Source: CAYYNQ01 sp964473105 (lineage in GTDB: Bacteria; Sumerlaeota; Sumerlaeia; MVZB01). From it: a stretch of 64,000 nt of DNA. Where the stretch lies: NCBI GenBank assembly GCA_964473105.1, contig CAYYNQ010000042.1:62001-126000 (forward strand), given 5' to 3'. Positions within the stretch are counted from its first letter, which is position 1. Each line of letters opens with the position of its first letter. The translations under genes and the position numbers were made by a program. Under the pieces are notes generated by a model. That model saw only the letters and a program-made list of their open reading frames with translations. It ran no database searches and was not told the DNA's origin. Positions 16,253 to 23,674 of this stretch are shown here, piece after piece.

Positions 16253-17380
16253 ATGATCCATACACATCAACTCCCAAAAATGGTCACCATTCTGGTGCTG
16301 ATGTTGACTGCAGGTGTTGCCATGTCAAGTGAGAACACTGCGCCAGTCAAGGTCAATACAGGAAAGACAACGTTAAAGCCGCACGTGAAAATGGAAACTA
16401 GCCTCGGTGATATCATTATTCAGTTGAACGGCGAGAAAGCACCAATATCTGTCATCAACTTTATCCGTTATGCCCGTGATGGATATTATAATGGGACAAT
16501 TTATCACCGTGTCATAAAGGACTTCATGATCCAGGGAGGCGGTTTTACACCGGATGGGAAGAAAAAAGAGGTGGGGCTGCATCCAATGATCGTGAATGAG
16601 TGGAAGAACGGGCTCAAGAATGTAAAGGGGTCGATTGCAATGGCCAGACTTGGGCGAAGACCCAACTCAGCAACCAGCCAGTTTTTCATCAATGTAGAAG
16701 ACAATGCTTTTCTCGATCAACCACGTGACGGTGCAGGTTACGCGGTATTTGGCAGGGTGATTGAAGGTATGGAGGTTGTTGGTAAGATCCGGGTTGTCAA
16801 GAACGGGTCCGGGCCCGGCGGTTTGGAGAATTACCCCGACGAGCCGGTCATTATAAAAAAGGTCATGTTAATGGACTCGTTTGATGAAGACGGGGCAAAT
16901 AAAAGGAAGGCTGAGCGGGAGGAAGAATCCCGCAAGGAGAGGGAAGCGCTCAAAGCTGAGAGGCGGGAAAAACTCAGGAAAGAAAGAGAAAAAAATGCAT
17001 CGGAGGTCAACCGGGTAAGAACCGAGATCGAAAAGGAAACCGGCAAAAAAATGGAGACCACCGAGTCCGGGCTCATGTATGTGGTCCTCCGGGAGGGTGA
17101 CGGTGGAGCCCGGCCCGAGTCAACGAACAAGGTCACGGTGCACTATCAGGGCACCTTTTTGGATGGCGAACAATTCGATAGCTCCTATGACCGGGGTGAG
17201 CCGACATCCTTTGCGCTAAACGGAGTAATTAAGGGCTGGACCGAGGGGGTCGGTCTCATGACCCGAGGGGAAAAGAGGAAATTTATCATCCCATCCGACA
17301 TGGCCTACGGCCGACGGGGTAGAGGGGGGATTCCTCCAGATGCCCCGCTGGTCTTTGTTATCGAGTTGATTGATTTCTGA
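16253..17380 (+). CDS. Secreted dual prolyl isomerase: cyclophilin-coiled coil-FKBP fusion
   Basis: A 375-residue protein with two different cis/trans prolyl isomerase domains. Residues 1-25 look like a signal peptide, so it should act outside the cytoplasm. Residues ~45-208 are a small bacterial cyclophilin (YHRVIKDFMIQGGG, TSQFFINV, VFGRVIEGMEVV). Residues ~212-262 are a highly charged Lys/Glu/Arg linker likely to form a helix or coiled coil. Residues ~268-375 are an FKBP (VHYQGTFLDGEQFDSS, GVIKGWTEG, AYGRRG, IPPDAPLVFVIELI). I chose ATG 16253 because the frame's upstream part (from 16142) shows no protein-like character and the signal peptide starts here. Likely role: folding of exported proteins. 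Confidence 0.92.
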   Translation: MIHTHQLPKMVTILVLMLTAGVAMSSENTAPVKVNTGKTTLKPHVKMETSLGDIIIQLNGEKAPISVINFIRYARDGYYNGTIYHRVIKDFMIQGGGFTPDGKKKEVGLHPMIVNEWKNGLKNVKGSIAMARLGRRPNSATSQFFINVEDNAFLDQPRDGAGYAVFGRVIEGMEVVGKIRVVKNGSGPGGLENYPDEPVIIKKVMLMDSFDEDGANKRKAEREEESRKEREALKAERREKLRKEREKNASEVNRVRTEIEKETGKKMETTESGLMYVVLREGDGGARPESTNKVTVHYQGTFLDGEQFDSSYDRGEPTSFALNGVIKGWTEGVGLMTRGEKRKFIIPSDMAYGRRGRGGIPPDAPLVFVIELIDF

Positions 17381-17455
17381 CCGCGGCAGGTTTGCCCGGG
17401 CCCGTCTGCTGCTGAGCCCAGAAAAATCATAACACAACTGGGTACTATATCCAAC

Positions 17456-20248
17456 ATGGACATCAGACTCCATTCCGTCCTGCCGGCAATTTGTATACTG
17501 TTGTTTTTATCGGCTCCCATCTGCATTTTTGCCATCAATCCGGAAGACCCTGTCAAGGATCGGTTGCGATCGGTACGGACTGGGCCTGCTCGGGACCTGC
17601 CTTGGAAACCGCTTGTCAGATCGCGGCCTCGTGTCATTTATGGCCACGACGACCGGATGGATGTCTATCAGACCGATAATATGCGTCTCCAAGTTGACGC
17701 CGCATCAACCTGTGCGTTGGTTTCATCCGCTGATATCACGGACAACGGCGACGAGACATGGACGATACAGTTGTCCACCTATGTAAATCCCGACACAGGT
17801 AATCCTCCCTGTGATGGTGAACCCTTCGCTGACCAACCCACAGCCGCATTCTGCACCGGATGGCTGGCTGGTGACTATCTGATCGCAACAGCCGGACACT
17901 GTTATAATTCGGCGGATCTGGCAGACACTTGGTTTGTCTTCGGGTTTCACATGTTGAACATGACAACACCTGTCATGGTTGTCGACGACAGCCAAGTTTA
18001 CAGAGGAATTGAGATTGTATCGACCAATCCATCCGGTGATCATGACCACGCGGTTGTTCGTGTGGACCGGTTTGTCGAGGCCGTGAATGCCCGGCCCATG
18101 CGTATATCACGTGTCGGGGGCTCACAATCCGGTACATTCCCGGCCGGTTCACGGGCCGGTGTCATGGGACACCCGGCGGGCCTTCCACTCAAGGTGGCAT
18201 TTGGCAACGCAACGGTTGTTCTGGCGAATGACCCATTGCTACCTTATTTTCAAGCGAATCTCGATACTTATGGTGGCAATTCCGGATCACCGGTTTTCAA
18301 CGTTTTCCTCGGCATTGTCGAAGGCGTTCTGGTCAAGGGCGCGATGGATTATGTGGATAACGGGACCTGTTTTGTCTCAAATGTTCTTCCTAACAATGGT
18401 TTTGGGGAGGAATGCACCAAAACCAGTATTTTTGAACATGTTGTTGCTGAGCCCGATGGGATTTATTTTTCCAAGGCTGTTTTTTCCGCGCCGGGACATT
18501 TGGACCTTCTGTTGTTTGATTCCAACTTAACGGGGATGGACCCCTTGGAAATTGAGGTAAGCTCGAGTGTCGACGATATTGAAACCATAATGATCAGTAA
18601 TGTCGCTGAGGGGGTCTGGTCTGGCCAATCCATGCTCGGTAATGCCAACACGCAGCCCGTTCCCGGGGACGAGGTTTTGCAAATTGCCCATGATGGCTAT
18701 ATCCGTGCGGCCTACTCTGATGCTGATCGTGGGGATGGCCAGCCTTGGATTAGGCACGATTTTTCCAACATTGATGCCATCGCTCCCACGATCAGCAATA
18801 TCGATGTAATTTCGATTGGTTCGGATATGTTCATGATCACCCTTGAAACCGATGAATCGGCACGGGTATTTATGCATTATGGGATCACTTCCGGTCAACC
18901 CGATGCGACCATTTCGAGTAATTTCGGGACCGTCCATTCGTTCAATGCAAGCGGGCTCGATAGCTGCACGACATATTACTTTAAATTTGGGGCTGGGGAC
19001 CTGGCGGGTAACCAATCGCTTTGGAACGATGGGGGGACCTCACACGTCACAACGGTGGACCAGGTGATACAGTTTGAAGAAGATTTCGAGTCTCAGGAGG
19101 GAGGGTGGAGCCATTCCTCAGATATTGGCGGCGACAACTGGGATATCCGGACGAGTGTAATGCCCGTCAGCCCTCACAATGTTTTTAGCTATTCTCCCGG
19201 TATGGGGACGATAGCTGATGCCAGGCTAGTCACAGATGTGTTTGAGGCGGGCGGGGAATTCAGTTTTTATCACCGGTATGATATCGAACCGGCTTTTGAT
19301 GGGTTGGTTCTAGAGATATCCAATGATCTGGGACAAAGCTGGAGCGATCTCGAGGATCACATTACCGGGGGTGGTTACACGAGCACGATCAGCACGATGT
19401 TTCAAAGCCCTATCCTAGGCCAGAATGCGTGGTCGGGTGATGAGTCGGGTCCCATGACACAGGTGCGGGTTGATCTATCTTCATTTTCCGGCATGGTACA
19501 GGTCGCTTTTCGTTTCACATCCGATTCAAGTATCCCCTCGGGTTTCTGGGAAATTGACGATATTAAGATCGGGCAGCCGGTTTCGTGTGTTCCGGAAACA
19601 CTACGTGTCATTTCGCCCAATGGTGGTGAATCGTTCACGGGCGGTTCACAGGTTGATGTATGGTGGATATCCAATACCGAAAATGCAGGCACGGCTGTCC
19701 GGATCGATCTGTGGGACAGTCAGGGGTATATCGACGTTTTGGGAATTGACTGGTCAGTTGCCGGGGAGAACACAATCCCGATTTACATGCCGTTATTGCC
19801 GGAATCGTTGGATTACCGGATCCGGATTGTAAGCCTGTGGGAACCAAAATTGTCGGACACATCGGATGCGGGGTTTGGGGTGACAGGTGGTCCGGTTGCC
19901 ATGAACCGCCCAAACGGGGGTGAGATCTGGAATACCGGAGAAATACAACTGATTCACTGGCAGGCGTCGACGTTGTTTGCTGGGACAGGATTCTATTTCG
20001 AATTGTGGAATGAGACATCTATGGTTTCGGATTTGGGTTTCGGATGGGATCCAGATGGCGAAGGTATCCATACTGTTGTCGTACCCGAGGTGCCTTCCGG
20101 AAATAACTACCGTGTTCGTGTTATCAGTACTTGGGACAAAACGTCCTTGGATGCAAGCGATGCAGTATTCACAATAATAAACCCGTCGGATTCGCCCACC
20201 GACACGGCAGTCAGTCCAGGCTCATGGCTTCTCTACGGATATGATTAA
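17456..20248 (+). CDS. Secreted trypsin-like serine protease with C-terminal adhesion-type domains
   Basis: A 930-residue exported protein. Signal peptide about 1-26. Residues ~120-300 hold a chymotrypsin-fold protease with the full triad: His148 in ATAGHCYN, Asp197 in HDHAVV and Ser276 in GGNSGSPVF. Next comes a fibronectin-III-like segment (~445-530), then a MAM/concanavalin-like segment (~535-700, FEEDFESQEGGW to FWEIDDIKIG). Two copies of a ~90-residue Ser/Thr-rich wall-type domain follow, each starting with a PNGGE motif. Several Cys pairs fit an extracytoplasmic location. It ends without an obvious sorting signal (SPGSWLLYGYD). It follows the prolyl isomerase gene by 76 bases. Target unknown. 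Confidence 0.82.
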   Translation: MDIRLHSVLPAICILLFLSAPICIFAINPEDPVKDRLRSVRTGPARDLPWKPLVRSRPRVIYGHDDRMDVYQTDNMRLQVDAASTCALVSSADITDNGDETWTIQLSTYVNPDTGNPPCDGEPFADQPTAAFCTGWLAGDYLIATAGHCYNSADLADTWFVFGFHMLNMTTPVMVVDDSQVYRGIEIVSTNPSGDHDHAVVRVDRFVEAVNARPMRISRVGGSQSGTFPAGSRAGVMGHPAGLPLKVAFGNATVVLANDPLLPYFQANLDTYGGNSGSPVFNVFLGIVEGVLVKGAMDYVDNGTCFVSNVLPNNGFGEECTKTSIFEHVVAEPDGIYFSKAVFSAPGHLDLLLFDSNLTGMDPLEIEVSSSVDDIETIMISNVAEGVWSGQSMLGNANTQPVPGDEVLQIAHDGYIRAAYSDADRGDGQPWIRHDFSNIDAIAPTISNIDVISIGSDMFMITLETDESARVFMHYGITSGQPDATISSNFGTVHSFNASGLDSCTTYYFKFGAGDLAGNQSLWNDGGTSHVTTVDQVIQFEEDFESQEGGWSHSSDIGGDNWDIRTSVMPVSPHNVFSYSPGMGTIADARLVTDVFEAGGEFSFYHRYDIEPAFDGLVLEISNDLGQSWSDLEDHITGGGYTSTISTMFQSPILGQNAWSGDESGPMTQVRVDLSSFSGMVQVAFRFTSDSSIPSGFWEIDDIKIGQPVSCVPETLRVISPNGGESFTGGSQVDVWWISNTENAGTAVRIDLWDSQGYIDVLGIDWSVAGENTIPIYMPLLPESLDYRIRIVSLWEPKLSDTSDAGFGVTGGPVAMNRPNGGEIWNTGEIQLIHWQASTLFAGTGFYFELWNETSMVSDLGFGWDPDGEGIHTVVVPEVPSGNNYRVRVISTWDKTSLDASDAVFTIINPSDSPTDTAVSPGSWLLYGYD

Positions 20249-20453
20249 CAACTAGGGTGCTTGTTTTAAATCATAAACAGAATAGTAATGTTTCTTTGCG
20301 TCTGAGTGATATCATGATTCATGCTGGATATACGTGTGTCGGCCGAAACCGCATTGCCCCCAACAATATCATGACAAGGGTTATATCGGGGTTTAAAGTG
20401 GTTGACCTGCAAAGATCCTGATTCCTGTTGATACAGAAAGTCTGCGATGTCCC

Positions 20454-21950
20454 ATGACCATTCGCCTGATTCAATGCGCGAGGAAGCATGTCAACCGCAC
20501 GGCTGTTATCGACCACGATGGATCCCATTCCTATGGATCATTGCTTGAAAAAAGCCGTGCCGTTGCCGATTCCCTTCGGGGGAATCATGATGATATTCGT
20601 GAAAAACGCATCGCGTTCATGACGCCACCGGGTGCGGATTATGTACATATCCAGTGGGGTATATGGCGTGCTGGTGGCATTGCGGTTCCCCTCTGCGCTC
20701 AACATCCCCTTGCCGAGATCGAATATGTCTTAAGGGACTGTGGCGCCAGCCAAGTGGTTGTACACCCCGTTTCCCGTGAAAAACTTGAACCACTGGCAAC
20801 TTCTTTGGGTATTCCGTTGCTTGTAATGGATCAGGTTGAAATTGCTGGCAGTCGAGAACTCCCACAGGTTGAAACCGAGCGCGCGGCAATGATCCTCTAT
20901 ACCAGCGGAACGACGAGCCGGCCCAAGGGGGTGGTATCAACACACCGGGCCATTGACTCACAGATCATGAGTCTTGTGTCCGCATGGAAGTGGTCTATCG
21001 ATGACCATATTCTGCATGTTTTGCCACTTCATCACATTCATGGCATCATCAATGTCCTGTGTTGTGCCCTGTGGTCCGGTGCTGTGTGCGAAATGCTTCC
21101 GAGGTTTGATGCACGCGCAGTATACAATATTTTTCTCAAGGGCCGTTGCAGCCTTTTCATGGCTGTTCCCACGGTGTATGCGAAACTGATTGCGGCCTGG
21201 GAACAGATGCCTCCAGATGAACAGCAGAATATCACCATAGCCTGCTCTAAGATGCGACTGATGATTTCAGGATCGGCCGCGCTTCCCATGAAAATCCTCG
21301 AACGCTGGGAAACGATTTCCCGCCATACATTGCTCGAACGTTATGGAATGACCGAGATCGGGATGGCGCTATCCAACCCATACGAGGGTGAACGCAGGCC
21401 GGGTTTTGTAGGTCTGCCGCTGCCCGGCATGGAGATATGTCTGGTTGACGAACAGGGAAATATTGTCACGGATGAGCATCAGGCCGGTGAAATTCGTGTG
21501 CGTGGTGAAAATGTCTTCAGGGAATATTGGGATCGTGAAGAAGCGACACGTGAAGCGTTCACAAAAGGCTGGTTTCGTACAGGTGACATGGCCATTATGG
21601 ATAGAGGATATTACCGGATTCTCGGGCGCAGCTCGATCGATATCATCAAGAACGGCGGATACAAGATCTCGGCACTGGAGATTGAGGAGGCAATTCGGTC
21701 ACATCCACATGTTAGCGATTGTGCTGTCGTGGGTATTGAGGACGAGGTATGGGGTGAAGTGGTTGCAGTCGTGTTGGTCCTGAGGCCAGGATATGATATG
21801 AGGTTGGGTGAACTGCGCGCTTGGGCGGGTGAAAAGATTGCCCGTTACAAGTTGCCGACCAGGATGATAATCATGAAAAATCTTCCTCGTAACGGGATGG
21901 GGAAGGTTAAAAAAGGCAAAGTAAAAGAGTTATTCGAACAGCAAGCATGA
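20454..21950 (+). CDS. AMP-forming acyl-CoA synthetase, malonyl-CoA synthetase (MatB/ACSF3)-like
   Basis: A 498-residue adenylate-forming enzyme that would activate a carboxylic acid to its CoA thioester via an acyl-AMP. Visible motifs: P-loop YTSGTTSRPKGVV (A3), ERYGMTEIGM (A5), GWFRTGDMA (A7), GRSSIDIIKNGGYKISALEIE (A8) and the catalytic Lys near the end in PRNGMGKVKK (A10). The A8 wording and overall length are closest to malonyl-CoA synthetases. No malonate decarboxylase or transporter lies nearby, so methylmalonate or another short acid is possible. The Shine-Dalgarno before ATG 20454 is weak. Confidence 0.85.
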   Translation: MTIRLIQCARKHVNRTAVIDHDGSHSYGSLLEKSRAVADSLRGNHDDIREKRIAFMTPPGADYVHIQWGIWRAGGIAVPLCAQHPLAEIEYVLRDCGASQVVVHPVSREKLEPLATSLGIPLLVMDQVEIAGSRELPQVETERAAMILYTSGTTSRPKGVVSTHRAIDSQIMSLVSAWKWSIDDHILHVLPLHHIHGIINVLCCALWSGAVCEMLPRFDARAVYNIFLKGRCSLFMAVPTVYAKLIAAWEQMPPDEQQNITIACSKMRLMISGSAALPMKILERWETISRHTLLERYGMTEIGMALSNPYEGERRPGFVGLPLPGMEICLVDEQGNIVTDEHQAGEIRVRGENVFREYWDREEATREAFTKGWFRTGDMAIMDRGYYRILGRSSIDIIKNGGYKISALEIEEAIRSHPHVSDCAVVGIEDEVWGEVVAVVLVLRPGYDMRLGELRAWAGEKIARYKLPTRMIIMKNLPRNGMGKVKKGKVKELFEQQA

Positions 21951-22033
21951 CAACTATCAGGGTTTACGGTTATCATGGATGTTAGGTTGTGGGAATCACC
22001 GCATGAGTCTTCCTGAAAAGGATTTGGGCTGAT

Positions 22034-22288
22034 ATGCCAGTCAGGATGTGTCGTATTGCAGTGCTGGACAATGTGGTTGAAGCACAACTTCTTGGTGCCG
22101 AACTTACAGCACGTGGGATTCCCCACCTGATGAGAAGCTATCATGATTCAGCCTATGATGGAATCTACCAGTTTATGAAGGGCTGGGGTCATGTCGAGGG
22201 ATCTGCTGATTATCAGGTTGAAATTCTTGAAATCCTCCATGGCCTGAGGCATACACCGGTTGACTCAGAAGATGACACGGGGGAATAA
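22034..22288 (+). CDS. Small DUF2007-like protein with YHDSAYDGIYQ motif
   Basis: An 84-residue protein starting RIAVLDNVVEAQLLGAELTARGIPHLMRSY and containing YHDSAYDGIYQFMKGWG. The first part resembles DUF2007 ('putative signal transducing protein') domains, which have an alpha/beta fold and begin with a residue stretch on avoiding the choice between paralogous ligands; I recall the YHDxAYDG motif in small uncharacterised proteins from several phyla. No enzyme residues are evident. It follows the acyl-CoA synthetase by 83 bases on the same strand, with AAAAGGA about a dozen bases before the ATG. Function unknown. Confidence 0.65.
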   Translation: MPVRMCRIAVLDNVVEAQLLGAELTARGIPHLMRSYHDSAYDGIYQFMKGWGHVEGSADYQVEILEILHGLRHTPVDSEDDTGE

Positions 22289-22494
22289 ACAGCTCAAACA
22301 TCAACTGCAATCCGGGATTTCGTCGGTTTCCCCATCGCCCGTAAATTGACATGTGCTTGGGTTCGGACAATCGAACACGTTTTGTCCTAGGCGGAGTCCC
22401 GAGACCGTGTCTTCTGATGGCCCTGCTTGAGTGGAGAGCGAACTCGCCCACCCCCCATATCAATGTATGCGAAACTTTGTCGGATGAAAAACCC

Positions 22495-23640
22495 TTACCC
22501 TTCCAGAAGAAGTTTTTCAGGCTCCTCGACCAATTCCCGAATACGGAGCAGGAAACTTACAGCCTCACGCCCGTCGATTACCCGGTGGTCGTAACTGAAT
22601 GCAAGATACATCATGGGACGAATCTCGATCTTGCCGTTAACAACGACCGGACGATCCGTGATGTTGTGCAGGCCCAGAATCCCCACCTGCGGGGGATTAA
22701 GGATGGGTGTTGACAGCATCGATCCGAATACCCCGCCATTGGTGATCGTGAATGTTCCGCCGCGCAGGTCCTCGATGCCCAGTTCACCCTCACGGGCACG
22801 CATGGCATAGCCGCGGATCGCCTTCTCAATCCCGGAGAAACTGATTGAATCCGCATGGCGGATGACCGGCACCACTAGGCCATCACCCGTGTCAACCGCC
22901 ACGCCAATGTCGTAATAATGTTTTCGAATCAAGTCATTACCGGATAATTCGGCGTTGATATTTGGGAAATGTTTCAGTGCGCCAATACAGGCTTTTATAA
23001 AGAATGAGATGAGGCCGAGCTTGACTCCATGCCGTTCCAGGAAGCTTGCACGGCGTGCTGACCGGATCTCCTGGACCCTCGACATGTCCACCTCGTTGAA
23101 TGTCGTGAGTATTGCAGCGGTTTGCTGGGCCTCGACAAGTCGCTTGGCAATGGTTTGTCGCCTGCGTGAAAGTCGGATTGTCTCCTCCGGTCCGGGGTTA
23201 GGCTCCAATGGTGGCGACACGTTCCAGGACCGGGTTCTTTTGGGCTTGAGTTCACCCCGAGGCTTATCGATGGTCTTGGCTGCTTCGGGGATGGGGTCCT
23301 TATCCGCCGATTTTATCTTGTCCTCGGTACGTAAGGATAGTTCGGGTTTTAACCCGGGCTTTTCCACCGATTCTTCTTTCTTCACAGGATCTGGCTTATT
23401 CCCGCCCGTATCAATGGTCCCCAGTAAGTCACCAACCTTTACATCCTCGCCTTCCTGCACCTTGATCTCGGCCAACACCCCACTTCTGTCTGCGCCAATC
23501 TCGAGGTTGACCTTGTCGGTTTCTAGTTCTAGCAGGATCTCCCCAACTTCCACGCCACTGCCGGGTTTCTTGAGCCAGCGAACAACGGTAGCCTCCGTGA
23601 TCGATTCACCCAATTCGGGTACGGTGATCGGTTGAGACAT
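22495..23640 (-). CDS. sucB: Dihydrolipoamide succinyltransferase (E2 of 2-oxoglutarate dehydrogenase), lacking a peripheral-subunit-binding domain
   Basis: The core E2 subunit; it moves the succinyl group from its lipoyl arm to CoA. 381 residues: lipoyl domain 1-78 with the lipoylated Lys43 in ETDKVNLEI, then a charged linker (~80-150), then the catalytic acyltransferase domain (~155-381) with DHRVIDG, His352 and Asp356. The E1/E3-binding domain that normally lies in the linker (motif SPxVRxLAxExGxD ... GGRxxxxDV) is missing; AceF upstream has it. Animal succinyltransferases also lack it. Last gene of the aceE-aceF-lpd-sucA-sucB run, 34 bases after sucA. Confidence 0.93.
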   Translation of the reverse strand: MSQPITVPELGESITEATVVRWLKKPGSGVEVGEILLELETDKVNLEIGADRSGVLAEIKVQEGEDVKVGDLLGTIDTGGNKPDPVKKEESVEKPGLKPELSLRTEDKIKSADKDPIPEAAKTIDKPRGELKPKRTRSWNVSPPLEPNPGPEETIRLSRRRQTIAKRLVEAQQTAAILTTFNEVDMSRVQEIRSARRASFLERHGVKLGLISFFIKACIGALKHFPNINAELSGNDLIRKHYYDIGVAVDTGDGLVVPVIRHADSISFSGIEKAIRGYAMRAREGELGIEDLRGGTFTITNGGVFGSMLSTPILNPPQVGILGLHNITDRPVVVNGKIEIRPMMYLAFSYDHRVIDGREAVSFLLRIRELVEEPEKLLLEG

Positions 23641-23674
23641 GCTGGATTCTCCTGGAATATCCGCAGATTTGCCT

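Noticed and set aside
22955..23635. A 226-codon plus-strand open frame
   Set aside because: Antisense to sucB, rich in Ser/Arg/Pro as expected for a shadow of a well-supported gene.
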